Part shown: one piece after another, positions 15,918 to 24,298 of the stretch
How positions within the stretch are numbered: the first letter of the stretch is position 1
Layout of the letters: the number at the start of each line of letters is the position of its first letter
NCBI RefSeq assembly: GCF_003938605.1
Contig: NZ_RHWX01000008.1
Span: 1-64,000, forward strand
Direction of reading: 5' to 3'
DNA: 64,000 nt
DNA from: Brevundimonas sp. 357
GTDB lineage: Bacteria; Pseudomonadota; Alphaproteobacteria; Caulobacterales; Caulobacteraceae
Program-made: the position numbers and the translations under genes
Notes under the pieces: generated by a model
What the model saw: the letters and a program-made list of their open reading frames with translations, nothing else
Database searches by the model: none
What the model was told of the DNA's origin: nothing

Positions 15918-18289
15918 AGGAACCTCCTCTGGTCATGGAAGGGGGCGCGCCATTGCGCGTAGTCGTCGCCCGCCTCGGCGCGCAGACGGTCGAGCAAGGC
16001 GACGGTCTCGGTCCGGCCGGACAGGATGGCCAAGGCGTCGTCCATGCCGCGCAGGTCGAGCTCGACCACCACGCTGTCGTGTCCCTGTTTGACCAGGAAG
16101 CGGTGCGACTCCGGGGTCAGCACCTCGCGGACGAGCCGGAACTCCTCCTGGGTCAGGCCAAAGCCGTCGATGTAGTCCCGGGCCTGGGCGTGGGCGTTGG
16201 GCAGGAAGATCTTGGTCGCGCACTGCTCGAGGATGGCATGGGCGATGGGCGAGCGGAGCGCGTCGGCCGGCGACTGGGTGCCGAACACCATCAGGGCGTT
16301 CTGCTTGCGCCAGGTCTTGAGACCATCCCGGGCGAGCTCGGTGAAGGCCGGATCGTCCAGCACCTTCCAGAACTCATCGATGTCGAGCACGAGGCGTCGG
16401 CCATCGACGCGTTCGGCGATGCGATGAAACAGATACAACATCGCGGGCGTGCGAACCTCGTCGTGGTCCAGCATCTGGGTGATGTCGAAGCCGGCGAACC
16501 GCGCCTCCAGGCTCAGGGCGTCCTCCTCATTGTCGAGCACCCAGCCCAGCGGACCGCTGCGCTGCCAACGCTCCAGCCGCGCGCCCACGCCCCCGACGTC
16601 GCCCTGGCCGAGCAGGCTGCGCAGGGCGGCGATGGATCGGCGCTCGCGAGGCAGGGCCTCCAGCGCCGCGACGCCCTGATCGATGGCGCGCGCCTCCGGA
16701 ACCGTCAGGGTTTCGTGGGGACGATCGACCAGGGCGCGGACGAGGCGAACCAGGAAGGCGCGGTTCGCCGGCGTCGGGTCGAGCGCCTTGAACGGGGCGA
16801 AGCCCGTCGGCTCGCCGTTGCGCAGGGCGAGATAGGTGCCGCCGCAGGCGCGCACGAAGATCTCGGCTCCCCGGTCCTTGTCGATGAACAGCTGCTGGGC
16901 GTCGAAGCGTTCGAGCTGGGCCAGCATGAAGTTCTGGACGACCGTCTTGCCCGATCCGGACGGCCCGCAGATGAAGGTGTGTCCAAGATCGCCGACGTGG
17001 AAGTTGAACCAGAACGGCGATCCAGCCGTGGTGCGCAGCACCGCCACGGCCTCGCCCCAGTGGGCGCCGCGCGCCTTGCCGACTGGATGGGCGTGGAACG
17101 GCGCCAGGGCCGCGAAATTCCGCGAGGTGATGGCGGCGGGCCGGGTGCGGCGGGCGAAGGCGCCGGGGAACTGGGACCAGAAGGCCGCCTCCAGTCCGAG
17201 ATCCTCCCGGGCCACGACCAGGCCGGAATCGGCGAGGATGGCGCGCGCCTTTGACAGGTGGTCCGCCAGGGCCGCCGGCGTATCGCCGTGCACGAGGATG
17301 GAGGCCTGGTGCTCGCCCATCACGAAGCGGTTGCTGACCAGGTCGTCGAGCGCGTCCGACAGGCCGATGATCTGGGAGGCGGCGCGATCGCGCGCGGAGA
17401 CCATCTGGTTCTGCTTGCGCTCCATCACCGTCCGCGCGGCGGCCTTGGACAGGAAGGCGAAGGACTGGCTCGCCACGAAGCCGAAGCTGACGCTCAGCAG
17501 ATCGTCCCACAGCCCCGGCCGGGTCGTCGCCGGATATTCCTTCACCGCCAGGACGCCGGCGTAGCGGGCGTCGGCGACGTCCCTCAGCTCCAGGGTTTCG
17601 CGGCCGAAGATGGCGCGCACCGTATGAACGGCCGCGCCGAGGTGGCCGAAGACGATCGGAACCGCCGAACGACGACCGGTCAGAACCAGCCGCATCACCT
17701 CCATCGGCTCGGAGAACCAGAGACCGTCGCGTTCATACAGGCCCAGCCGGCGCGGCGCGTAGCGGTCGAGATACTGGATCAGGTCCCGGCCCGCTTCCTC
17801 GATCCGCTGGAGGTGGGCGGTCTCGACCTCGGCTTCCGCCCGCCGCGCCGCCTTCAGACGACGCGCCAGGGCTGCGGCGCGATCGCCGGTCTCGCGGCCC
17901 GGGTGGAGGACGAGGGTGACGAAGAGCTCGTTGACCCAGAGCTGACGCTCCGCGACCCGGTCGTCGTAGAGCGCGCCCAGTTCGCCGGCGAAGTCCGAGC
18001 GGAAGCCGGAGGACCGCTCGAGTTTGGCCGGGCGGCGCACCACATGGTGCCAGACCGCCAGGCGATCGTCGGCCAGATTGCGCCAGGCCTGGTTCAGCTT
18101 GACGTGCCAGTCGTTCAGATCGCGCGCGTCCGCGGTCTCGAAACTGGCCCCGTCGATCTGGAAAACCATCATCAGGGCGCCGTTGTCGAGCGCCACCACG
18201 GCGTCGGAGACGTGGCGCGCGTAGGGCAGATGAGGCCGGGCGTCGGCCTCGCGCCGCAGACGCATCGCGCTGACGCCGCCCTCAGCCAC
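15914..18289 (-). CDS. virB4: T4SS ATPase VirB4
   Basis: A 791-residue ATPase. The N-terminal half has the CagE/TrbE/VirB fold and the C-terminal half the ATPase, with Walker A GPSGSGKT (near residue 441) and a Walker B-type LVLDIDEFWKVL. VirB4 dislocates pilin and energises substrate transfer at the cytoplasmic membrane. It overlaps virB3 by 8 bp and virB5 by 4 bp. Confidence 0.93.
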   Translation of the reverse strand: MAEGGVSAMRLRREADARPHLPYARHVSDAVVALDNGALMMVFQIDGASFETADARDLNDWHVKLNQAWRNLADDRLAVWHHVVRRPAKLERSSGFRSDFAGELGALYDDRVAERQLWVNELFVTLVLHPGRETGDRAAALARRLKAARRAEAEVETAHLQRIEEAGRDLIQYLDRYAPRRLGLYERDGLWFSEPMEVMRLVLTGRRSAVPIVFGHLGAAVHTVRAIFGRETLELRDVADARYAGVLAVKEYPATTRPGLWDDLLSVSFGFVASQSFAFLSKAAARTVMERKQNQMVSARDRAASQIIGLSDALDDLVSNRFVMGEHQASILVHGDTPAALADHLSKARAILADSGLVVAREDLGLEAAFWSQFPGAFARRTRPAAITSRNFAALAPFHAHPVGKARGAHWGEAVAVLRTTAGSPFWFNFHVGDLGHTFICGPSGSGKTVVQNFMLAQLERFDAQQLFIDKDRGAEIFVRACGGTYLALRNGEPTGFAPFKALDPTPANRAFLVRLVRALVDRPHETLTVPEARAIDQGVAALEALPRERRSIAALRSLLGQGDVGGVGARLERWQRSGPLGWVLDNEEDALSLEARFAGFDITQMLDHDEVRTPAMLYLFHRIAERVDGRRLVLDIDEFWKVLDDPAFTELARDGLKTWRKQNALMVFGTQSPADALRSPIAHAILEQCATKIFLPNAHAQARDYIDGFGLTQEEFRLVREVLTPESHRFLVKQGHDSVVVELDLRGMDDALAILSGRTETVALLDRLRAEAGDDYAQWRAPFHDQRRFL

Positions 18290-18617
18290 GGGCCAGCTCC
18301 GCCGGACGATAGCGCCGGATCAGCGGAAGCGGCGTCGCCGAACTGCCGCCCCAGAGCGCGGCGTTGCGCGACCGGCCCTTGGTGTCGACATAGACGAACA
18401 GCAGCCGAAAGGCGTTGTGGTCCGCCCGGCAGATCGCCCGGAACACCAGGTGCAAGGCCGGCGCGACGAGCAGATAGAGCAGGCTGCCGCCGACCAGGAA
18501 GACGACGCCCGATAGGATGACGTTGACGCCCATGGCTTCCATGGGGACACCAAGGATCATGGCCGGTCGGGTGCAGGCCAGGAACAAGGGGTCTTCGGTC
18601 AGTCGCTCTTCAGCCAT
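18282..18617 (-). CDS. virB3: T4SS protein VirB3
   Basis: A 111-residue protein with a short N-terminal segment containing DPLFLACTRPAMILGVPMEA, the signature of VirB3/TrbD, then a hydrophobic hairpin (about 27-60). VirB3 works with VirB4 at the inner membrane. It overlaps virB4 by 8 bp and the small membrane protein gene upstream by 8 bp. Confidence 0.88.
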   Translation of the reverse strand: MAEERLTEDPLFLACTRPAMILGVPMEAMGVNVILSGVVFLVGGSLLYLLVAPALHLVFRAICRADHNAFRLLFVYVDTKGRSRNAALWGGSSATPLPLIRRYRPAELARG

Positions 18618-18792
18618 GCGGGCCTCCGGCGGACAGGCGCGACAGGGCCAGGCCGATGGCGACGCCGGAGGCGAGCCCGGCGAAGATCTGGGCGAAGCGC
18701 TTGGGCGAGATCAGCTTCAGGCCGAGCATCAGGACAAGGGCCAGGAGCGCTGACGCCGATCCAATCACGACCCAGGGGAGGGCGTCGTCCAT
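18610..18792 (-). CDS. Small two-helix membrane protein in virB operon
   Basis: A 60-residue protein with two hydrophobic segments (about 5-25 and 36-52) and a short basic loop containing SPKRF. I do not recognise it. It lies between virB2 and virB3, sharing single-base or short overlaps with both, so it is very likely translated with the conjugation operon. It could be an accessory inner-membrane component of this VirB lineage. Confidence 0.6.
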   Translation of the reverse strand: MDDALPWVVIGSASALLALVLMLGLKLISPKRFAQIFAGLASGVAIGLALSRLSAGGPHG

Positions 18793-19091
18793 CAGGCGCC
18801 GCCCGTGATCAGATTGACGATCTCGGCCGCGCCGAAGACGACCACGATGCCGAGCACCACGATCGCCGCGCGCCGCAGGTCGAACAGGCCGAACATCCAG
18901 AGAATGCCGACGACCACGACCGCCAGGACGGCGAGCAGCCGCGCGGTGTTGCCGGTCAGCATGTCGACGACGTTCTGAAGCAGGCCTTCGACGTTGGCGG
19001 AGGCGAAGGCCGGCTGGACCAGGATCAGGCTGGTCGCCAGGGCGATGGCGCCGACGGCGCCGAACCGGCGAGAGGAGACGGAGGCGGTCAT
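18792..19091 (-). CDS. virB2: Pilin VirB2
   Basis: A 99-residue protein with a long signal peptide (cleavage after AFA at about 30) and two membrane helices (about 50-68 and 73-95), the layout of VirB2/TrbC major pilins. It assembles into the conjugative pilus. The order virB1-virB2-virB3 and the 4-base overlap with virB1 support the call. Confidence 0.88.
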   Translation of the reverse strand: MTASVSSRRFGAVGAIALATSLILVQPAFASANVEGLLQNVVDMLTGNTARLLAVLAVVVVGILWMFGLFDLRRAAIVVLGIVVVFGAAEIVNLITGGA

Positions 19092-19714
19092 TCAGAACTC
19101 CCGGTCTGGGTGGCGGTGAAGGTCAGGACCAGGCTGGTCCGGGCGCGCGCGAAGACGTCCCAGTCCGCCGCTGGCGCGGTCTGGACCGGGTCGGGCAGCG
19201 GCGCGGTCGCAAGGGGCTGGACGGGGCGCAAGGCCTGAACGCCGAGGCGGACGGCGGCCGCCTCGACCCGGGCGACATAGCCGTTGCGGAAGCCGCGCTC
19301 GGGATGACCGGTGTTGTAGCGGGAGAGGGCGATCCTCAACGTCGTCTGCGGATCGACGCCCTCGGCCGGCCGATAGCCCGCGCGAAGCACCTGACCGGCG
19401 GCGGCGAGGTTTCGGCAGGGATCGAAGGCCGCCTCGACCGACAGGCCGAGCCAGTCGAGGTTGTCGCTGTTGATCTGGGCCACGCCGAGATCGAGGTTCG
19501 CGCCTCGGGCCAGAAGGTCGCGCGCCACGCGCGCCGCCTCGGCGGCGTCGCGTGGCGTCCGCGCCGGCCGGGGGCCGCGGTTGACCCCGATGGCGTTCGG
19601 ATTGAAGCGGCTTTCCGCATAGGCGACGGCCGCCAGGGTTTCGGGGGCCACCTGCGGGGCGCAGGCTTGGGACAGGCTGAGGATGAGGGCGAGGTCCAGC
19701 AAGGGAGGCTCCAT
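19088..19714 (-). CDS. virB1: Lytic transglycosylase VirB1
   Basis: A 208-residue protein with a soluble lytic transglycosylase fold. AVAYAESRFNPNAIGVN holds the catalytic Glu (about residue 34), followed by DLGVAQINSDN and YNTG motifs typical of SLT/VirB1. It opens peptidoglycan locally for T4SS assembly. It is the first structural gene of the minus-strand transfer operon; a short gap separates it from an upstream LuxR-type gene. Confidence 0.9.
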   Translation of the reverse strand: MEPPLLDLALILSLSQACAPQVAPETLAAVAYAESRFNPNAIGVNRGPRPARTPRDAAEAARVARDLLARGANLDLGVAQINSDNLDWLGLSVEAAFDPCRNLAAAGQVLRAGYRPAEGVDPQTTLRIALSRYNTGHPERGFRNGYVARVEAAAVRLGVQALRPVQPLATAPLPDPVQTAPAADWDVFARARTSLVLTFTATQTGSSE

Positions 19715-19778
19715 CGTGAGCCCCGAGCAAAGCCGATGAGTGCCGGCCGCCGCGACCCGCGACCCTCCCGCCGGGCGT

Positions 19779-20042
19779 TTACGGTAGGAAGGGCCGGGGT
19801 TCCGGCGGTCGCTGAACCGCAGCGAGGCGGGCGACGGCCTGGACGCGGGTGCGGACGCCTAGGACGCGACAGGCGGCCATGAGATGCTCGTCGACCGTTC
19901 GGGGCGACAGGCCGAGCCGATCGCCGATCCTGGCGGAGGTCAGACCCAGAGCCGCCAGATCCAGACATTCCCGTTGGCGATCCGAAAGACGGTCGCAAGG
20001 TGAGGCGGAGACGGCGACGGGATAGGGCGTGAGGACTTTCAT
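19779..20042 (-). CDS. Short LuxR-type HTH regulator
   Basis: About 87 residues, essentially a lone GerE/LuxR DNA-binding domain: LSDRQRECLDLAALGLTS, then RIGDRLGLSPRTVDEHL as the recognition helix region. No sensor domain is present. ATG 20042 is used; a TTG at 20054 is possible. It lies directly upstream of the virB genes on the same strand and probably regulates transfer. It resembles the short LuxR protein at 31628-31870. Confidence 0.75.
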   Translation of the reverse strand: MKVLTPYPVAVSASPCDRLSDRQRECLDLAALGLTSARIGDRLGLSPRTVDEHLMAACRVLGVRTRVQAVARLAAVQRPPEPRPFLP

Positions 20043-20124
20043 CCCCGAATCCAACCGCGCAATGGGTCCCGCGCGCCATTCCGCGAGTGTCGGACCGCAA
20101 GTCTACGACCGTGGAGAGGGTCCG

Positions 20125-20619
20125 CTACGCGCCGTCGCCGGTCCCATCCTCACGGGCAGGGGCCATCAACCGTCCCCGACGCTGTTCAAGCCAGGCCTCG
20201 GCTTCGGCGTCGCGCCTGACGGACTGATCGGCGAGGTCCTTCAGAGTTTTGGTGAAGGCGTTAATGATGGTGCGGGCGTCCAGATCGGCGATGGCGTCTC
20301 CGGCCTCTTCGTCGAACTCCTGCAGCGCCACGGCGAGGATGGTCGCTAATTTGTTGTCGGCGCACCGCAAGGCGAAAGCGGGCGACCCGAGGGCGAGGGC
20401 GGCGAGAATCCCATGCGGATCGCTGTCGGTGACCTCGGCGAAACGATGAATGCGCTCGAGGTTGATCCGACCGGCCCCGGACTCGAAATGCTCATAGGAC
20501 CGCAACGCCATGTTCATGCCCTGGGCGATGTCCACGGCCCGCATCCGCCGATGAGACCGGATCAGCCGCAGGCTAGAGGAGAGCACCGCGTTCGCCGTCT
20601 GGGTGTGTCTGGCGTCCAT
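20125..20619 (-). CDS. XRE-like helix-turn-helix regulator
   Basis: About 164 residues from the ATG at 20619, preceded by CTGGAGAC. An XRE-type HTH occupies about residues 10-70 (RMRAVDIAQGMNMALRSYEHFESGAGRINLERIHR in its core region, quoted in part: RAVDIAQGMNMALRSY), followed by a helical C-terminal domain. Longer in-frame starts add residues without family character. It is divergent from the GntR gene and upstream of the transfer genes, so it could control either. Confidence 0.7.
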   Translation of the reverse strand: MDARHTQTANAVLSSSLRLIRSHRRMRAVDIAQGMNMALRSYEHFESGAGRINLERIHRFAEVTDSDPHGILAALALGSPAFALRCADNKLATILAVALQEFDEEAGDAIADLDARTIINAFTKTLKDLADQSVRRDAEAEAWLEQRRGRLMAPAREDGTGDGA

Positions 20620-20840
20620 GTCTCCAGTTACTCCCTCGCCTCCGGCGCCCGACGACCACGAAGCGAGTGCACCCCTACTGGTTGAAAAATGCCTCAGCGA
20701 CGCGTCAAATGAAAGCCTAGAAAGATCAACAGCATAAAAGCTGCGGGTACCATGCAAGTTTCTTGCGGACATCAGTATAGGAAGCGCGTGTCTCGATCGC
20801 CCCGAAGCTTGCCGGTCGTCGATCTGCGTCACGGAGCGAT

Positions 20841-21419
20841 ATGGAGGCGGCCGTGAGACAGCGCGATCCTTTTGGCATGGCGCTGGCCAGTCTGCGCGCC
20901 GCGCTCGAGGAGGGTCTGGCCCCCGGCCAGCATCTGTCCGTGGTCGATATCGCCGCCTCGCTCGGCCTGAGCACGAGCCCGGTGCGCGAGGCCCTGTCCC
21001 GTCTGTGCGGCGAAGGCCTCATCGAGGAGCGCCGCGGTCTGGGCTATTTCACCCGCGCCGCGCCTCTCGAGGATGTTTTGGGCCTGCTTGATCTCGAGGC
21101 CGCCCATGTCCGTCTCGCGGCCCTTTGCGCGCCGGTCGCCCAGCCCCGGGACGGTTCGGACGCGGCGGTCGAGGCGTGGATCGACGACTTGATCGACGCG
21201 TGTGAGAACCAGCCCTTGATCGAAAGCCTCGTTCGCGTGCGCCGTCGCCTGTCGCCGCTCAGACGCCTCAACGGCCCGACCCACGCGGCCGCGGGTCCCG
21301 CGCCGGCCAGCGAGATCGAGGCCTACTACGCGCGCTGGCGGATCGCAGCGATGGGGCTTGCCTCGCGCGTCCGACGGATCGACCCAGATCAGTCGAAGTA
21401 TACGCGAAATATAGTTTGA
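20841..21419 (+). CDS. GntR-family regulator upstream of lasso precursors
   Basis: A 192-residue protein with an N-terminal GntR winged helix (about 8-75): HLSVVDIAASLGLSTSPVREALSRL, cited for its SPVREAL core. The C-terminal part is helical and Arg-rich and may be a short FCD-like ligand domain. It ends 69 bases before the first precursor gene, on the same strand, and likely regulates the lasso peptide operon. The effector is unknown. Confidence 0.8.
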   Translation: MEAAVRQRDPFGMALASLRAALEEGLAPGQHLSVVDIAASLGLSTSPVREALSRLCGEGLIEERRGLGYFTRAAPLEDVLGLLDLEAAHVRLAALCAPVAQPRDGSDAAVEAWIDDLIDACENQPLIESLVRVRRRLSPLRRLNGPTHAAAGPAPASEIEAYYARWRIAAMGLASRVRRIDPDQSKYTRNIV

Positions 21420-21451
21420 ATCGATTTGCTTTCCGGCGCTGATGGTTCGTC

Positions 21452-21468
21452 GTCGACGTTTTGTCGAC
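21452..21468 (+). promoter_or_regulatory. Inverted repeat upstream of lasso precursor 1
   Basis: GTCGAC-GTTTT-GTCGAC: two identical palindromic half-sites 5 bases apart, 20 bases upstream of the first precursor start. GntR-family dimers bind short GT..AC palindromes, so this is a candidate operator for the adjacent regulator. It could instead form a 5' hairpin in the mRNA. No convincing -35/-10 pair is assigned. Confidence 0.4.
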
Positions 21469-21488
21469 CTTCAAAACAGGAGACGACC

Positions 21489-21614
21489 ATGACCAAGAGC
21501 ACCTCGCGCCTCGTGCGCCTCGGGTCCGCCCGCACCATGACCCGTGCGGTCTCGCGCGGCGAATTCGACGAGCTGAATCCGGTGCTGAAGTACACCATTC
21601 CGCCCAGCGAATGA
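21489..21614 (+). CDS. Lasso peptide precursor 1 (predicted Ala1-Glu9 ring)
   Basis: A 41-residue precursor. The leader ends ...RLGSARTMTR with Thr at position -2, the conserved lasso leader residue. Cutting after TR gives ring residues AVSRGEFDE and tail LNPVLKYTIPPSE, so Ala1 would bond to Glu9 (Asp8 is an alternative). Starting instead at the Gly of GEFDE leaves no acidic residue at positions 7-9. A Shine-Dalgarno CAGGAGA precedes the ATG. Precursor 2 aligns residue by residue (RLG.AR..TR, G5, F7, E9LNP, T17, PP). The B, C and isopeptidase genes follow. Confidence 0.88.
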   Translation: MTKSTSRLVRLGSARTMTRAVSRGEFDELNPVLKYTIPPSE

Positions 21615-21619
21615 CCGGA

Positions 21620-21639
21620 CGGGCCGCTTCGGCGGCCCG
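21620..21639 (+). terminator. Hairpin between precursor genes
   Basis: CGGGCCGC-TTCG-GCGGCCCG forms an 8-bp GC stem with a stable TTCG tetraloop just after the first precursor stop. There is no T tract, so it is more likely an mRNA-stabilising or partly terminating element than a full terminator. Confidence 0.6.
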
Positions 21640-21706
21640 GACGTCCGGGCCCGGCCTCGCCCCGGACGCCGCGACCAGAGGCCATCCTGACACAGGAGAG
21701 GGATCC

Positions 21707-21832
21707 ATGAAGATCCAGAACGAGACGCGCGTCCTGCGTCTGGGGGCCGCCCGTCGGCTGACCCGGGCGATCCTGATGGGACCGTTCACCGAACTGAACC
21801 CGGCCCGTCACTGGACGATGCCGCCGGAATGA
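21707..21832 (+). CDS. Lasso peptide precursor 2 (predicted Ala1-Glu9 ring)
   Basis: A 41-residue precursor. Leader ends ...RLGAARRLTR (Thr at -2). The predicted core has ring AILMGPFTE and tail LNPARHWTMPPE. Glu9 is the only acidic residue at positions 7-9, which fixes the ring as Ala1-Glu9. His15 and Trp16, aligned with Lys15 and Tyr16 of precursor 1, are candidate bulky plugs. ACAGGAGAGGG provides the ribosome binding site. It is 92 bases after precursor 1 and is also followed by a GC hairpin. Confidence 0.88.
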   Translation: MKIQNETRVLRLGAARRLTRAILMGPFTELNPARHWTMPPE

Positions 21833-21839
21833 ACCCAAG

Positions 21840-21865
21840 GGGGCCGCCCGGTTCCGGACGGCCCC
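21840..21865 (+). terminator. Hairpin after precursor 2
   Basis: GGGGCCG pairs with CGGCCCC around an inner CCGG/CCGG, with one C-A mismatch. No T run follows. Its place just after the second precursor and before the B gene suggests it lowers expression of the enzymes relative to the precursors or protects the precursor mRNA. Confidence 0.5.
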
Positions 21866-21924
21866 GCCGGGTCCCGCCGGCGGGCGTACCAGCCAGGTTC
21901 AGCTGTAACAGGGAGAAGTCAGGA

Positions 21925-22581
21925 ATGGCCGAAGCGCTTCGCTCCGAGGACGGTCACTGCGGCTGGCTCGCAGAGGGCATACACGCAGTTCGCGTCGGCG
22001 ACGATCTGGTGCTGCTTGATCTCGCCGCAGACGACTATCTGTGCCTGACGGAGTGCGGCGATCTCCGGATCGAGGGACGGCGGGCTCTGGGATCGATGAA
22101 CGATCTTCTTCGCCTGGCCGCCGAGGAATTGCTGCATCCCACGTCAGCGCTGGACGATCGCACCCCGCCGCCGGCCCTGCCGTCGGCGCGCCTTCCGCCC
22201 GCGCCACCGATCCGGCCGACGCTTCGAGATCTCATTACCTTCGGCGTCATCTGGGTCGATGCGGTGCGGCGTCGGCCGACGCTTCTGGACCTCAGCCGGC
22301 GATACGCCCGGCGTCGTGGTCGCCGGTCTGATCCCGAGGCGCTCGCCGCGCGGGTCGAGGTGTTCCGCCAGTTGCTGCCGCTGGTGCCCTGGACCGGCGC
22401 CTGCCTGCTCCAGGCGGAACTGCTGCTGCGCTTCGTCAACGCCGCGGATTTGGACGCGGACTGGGTCTTCGGGGTTCGCACCTTCCCCTTTCTCGCCCAT
22501 TGCTGGCTCCAGAGCGGCGACCGGTGCGTCAGCGAGGCCCCGGAAACCCTGACCGTCTATCGGCCGATCCTGGTGATCTGA
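21925..22581 (+). CDS. Lasso peptide B protein (RRE plus leader peptidase)
   Basis: A 218-residue fused B protein. The N-terminal part (about 10-80) is a PqqD-like RiPP recognition element that binds the leader; the C-terminal part (about 100-218) is a transglutaminase-like cysteine protease that removes it, with WTGACLLQ (Cys160) and FLAHCWLQ (His192) and a nearby acidic residue (Asp199). ATG 21925 is chosen because GGGAGA and AGGA precede it and upstream residues are compositionally odd. The stop lies one base before the GTG of the C gene. Confidence 0.9.
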   Translation: MAEALRSEDGHCGWLAEGIHAVRVGDDLVLLDLAADDYLCLTECGDLRIEGRRALGSMNDLLRLAAEELLHPTSALDDRTPPPALPSARLPPAPPIRPTLRDLITFGVIWVDAVRRRPTLLDLSRRYARRRGRRSDPEALAARVEVFRQLLPLVPWTGACLLQAELLLRFVNAADLDADWVFGVRTFPFLAHCWLQSGDRCVSEAPETLTVYRPILVI

Positions 22582-22582
22582 G

Positions 22583-24298
22583 GTGGGGGCGGATTGTGCG
22601 ATTATTCTCGTCGGCGACAACCCGGCCGCGCTCGACGGCCTGGTCGCGCCCGTTCGACAGCGTCTGAGCCGGGCCGGCTGGTCGCGCAAATCACATGACC
22701 CCTTCATTCAGGTGTTCGCCCCGACCGGCGGACGGCTCGAGGTCGCCCGCGGGCTCGACGGGCACGGCGTGATGATCGGCGAGATCTACGACCGCGAGGG
22801 CCAGGTGCTGTCGCCGCGGGCGCGGGGCGCCCTGGGATGCCGGCGGCTGGACGCGGCGCAGGCTCGCGCGGTCTGTTCGGACCACTGGGGGCGATACCTT
22901 CTGGTCCGGCGGGTCGAGGGCGACGTCGCCGTGCTCCGTGACCCGTCGGGCGCTCTGGACTGCGTCGCCTGGCGCAAGGCCGGCGTGACCCTGATCTCGA
23001 CGAGCGCGGCGGCGGTCATCGATCCCTGGCTGCCCGATGGGATCGCGCTGGACTGGGACGCGGTCGCCGCCCTTGTGGGCCGGCCCGGCGAGCACAGACA
23101 TCGACTGGCCCTGACCGGATTGCAAGCCGTCGCCGGCGGCGAGCTGCGGGTGATCGGGGAGGGCGTCAACCGGGCGCAGCAGATCTGGCGGCCCGCCGAG
23201 GTGTATCGGGGCCGGGCCTCGCGTCCGGCACCCGATCTACGAGAGGCGGTGGAACGGTCGGTACGGGCGCTGGCGGGCGACAGGCGCTGGATCGCCGAGG
23301 TCAGCGGCGGATTGGATTCCGCCATCGTGGCGGGCGTCCTGACCGTCGATCAGCGCCGAAGGGTCGCCGCCTGGGTCAACCACTACGTCGACCAGCCGGA
23401 GGGCGACGAGCGGGATTACGCCCGGGCGGTCGCGGGACGGCACGGCTTTACGCTGACGGAAGTCCGTCGCGACGGCATCAGGCTCGACGCCGTCCGTCTG
23501 GCCGCGTGCGCCGAGACCTTCCGGCCGGCGGCAAACGACATCGATCCCGACTACAACGACGACATCGCGGACCGGATCGAGGCGACGGGCGGCTGGGGCT
23601 CGTTCACGGGGCAGGGCGGCGACGCGGTCTTCTTCCAGATGCCCAGCCTGCTCATCGGGCTGGACGAGATCTGGGAGCGGCGAGGTCGCGCGCGGTTGAC
23701 GGTCCTGCATCGGCTCTCGCGCTGGCTGCGGCGCCCCCTGTGGCCGACGGCGCTGGCCCGGGACTGGCGCGAGGAGGTCCGCCAGCGCGCCGGCTGGGAC
23801 CACCCTTGGCTCTACGATCTGAAGGGCGTCCCGCCGGCCAAGGCCTTGCAGATGTCCGCCCTGGCCTTCTGCCAGACCTTTCAGGGACCGGCGGTGCGCA
23901 GCCGCCTCGGTCCCTGCGTCAATCCACTGCTCAGCCAGCCGGTGGTGGAGGCGGGGCTGGCCCTGTCGGCGGTCGATCTGACCTGGGGCGGACGCGACCG
24001 CGCCGCCGCGCGCGCCGCCTTCGCGGACGTCCTGCCGCCGTCGATCCTGGATCGCCGCTCCAAGGGCGAACTGGGCGCCTATTATGGCGGCGCGGTCGCC
24101 GCGCATCTGGACTTCTTGCGCGACTATCTGCTCGGCGGCGCGCTGGCGGAGGCGGGGTTGATCGATCCCACCCTAGAGGATCGCCTCACCCGGGACGCCC
24201 TGCTCTGGCGCGGCGGGCATTCCCAACTGCTCAGTCTGGCGCTGACGGAGGCCTGGGTGCGTCGCTGGCGGGAACGGCTGGACCGCCGGATCCCCTGA
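22583..24298 (+). CDS. Lasso peptide C protein (macrolactam synthetase)
   Basis: A 571-residue asparagine-synthetase-like enzyme starting at GTG 22583. The N-terminal glutamine-amidotransferase-like domain lacks the catalytic Cys2 (it starts MGAD), as in lasso cyclases. The ATP-binding PP-loop is SGGLDS (241-246). It adenylates the side chain of Glu9 and forms the bond to the core N-terminus. Its 3' end overlaps the convergent isopeptidase gene by 68 bp. Confidence 0.92.
   Translation: MGADCAIILVGDNPAALDGLVAPVRQRLSRAGWSRKSHDPFIQVFAPTGGRLEVARGLDGHGVMIGEIYDREGQVLSPRARGALGCRRLDAAQARAVCSDHWGRYLLVRRVEGDVAVLRDPSGALDCVAWRKAGVTLISTSAAAVIDPWLPDGIALDWDAVAALVGRPGEHRHRLALTGLQAVAGGELRVIGEGVNRAQQIWRPAEVYRGRASRPAPDLREAVERSVRALAGDRRWIAEVSGGLDSAIVAGVLTVDQRRRVAAWVNHYVDQPEGDERDYARAVAGRHGFTLTEVRRDGIRLDAVRLAACAETFRPAANDIDPDYNDDIADRIEATGGWGSFTGQGGDAVFFQMPSLLIGLDEIWERRGRARLTVLHRLSRWLRRPLWPTALARDWREEVRQRAGWDHPWLYDLKGVPPAKALQMSALAFCQTFQGPAVRSRLGPCVNPLLSQPVVEAGLALSAVDLTWGGRDRAAARAAFADVLPPSILDRRSKGELGAYYGGAVAAHLDFLRDYLLGGALAEAGLIDPTLEDRLTRDALLWRGGHSQLLSLALTEAWVRRWRERLDRRIP

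Noticed and set aside
21641..21706. A third lasso precursor between the two found
   Set aside because: No start codon with a ribosome binding site and no leader-like LG.A..TR pattern occurs in any frame.
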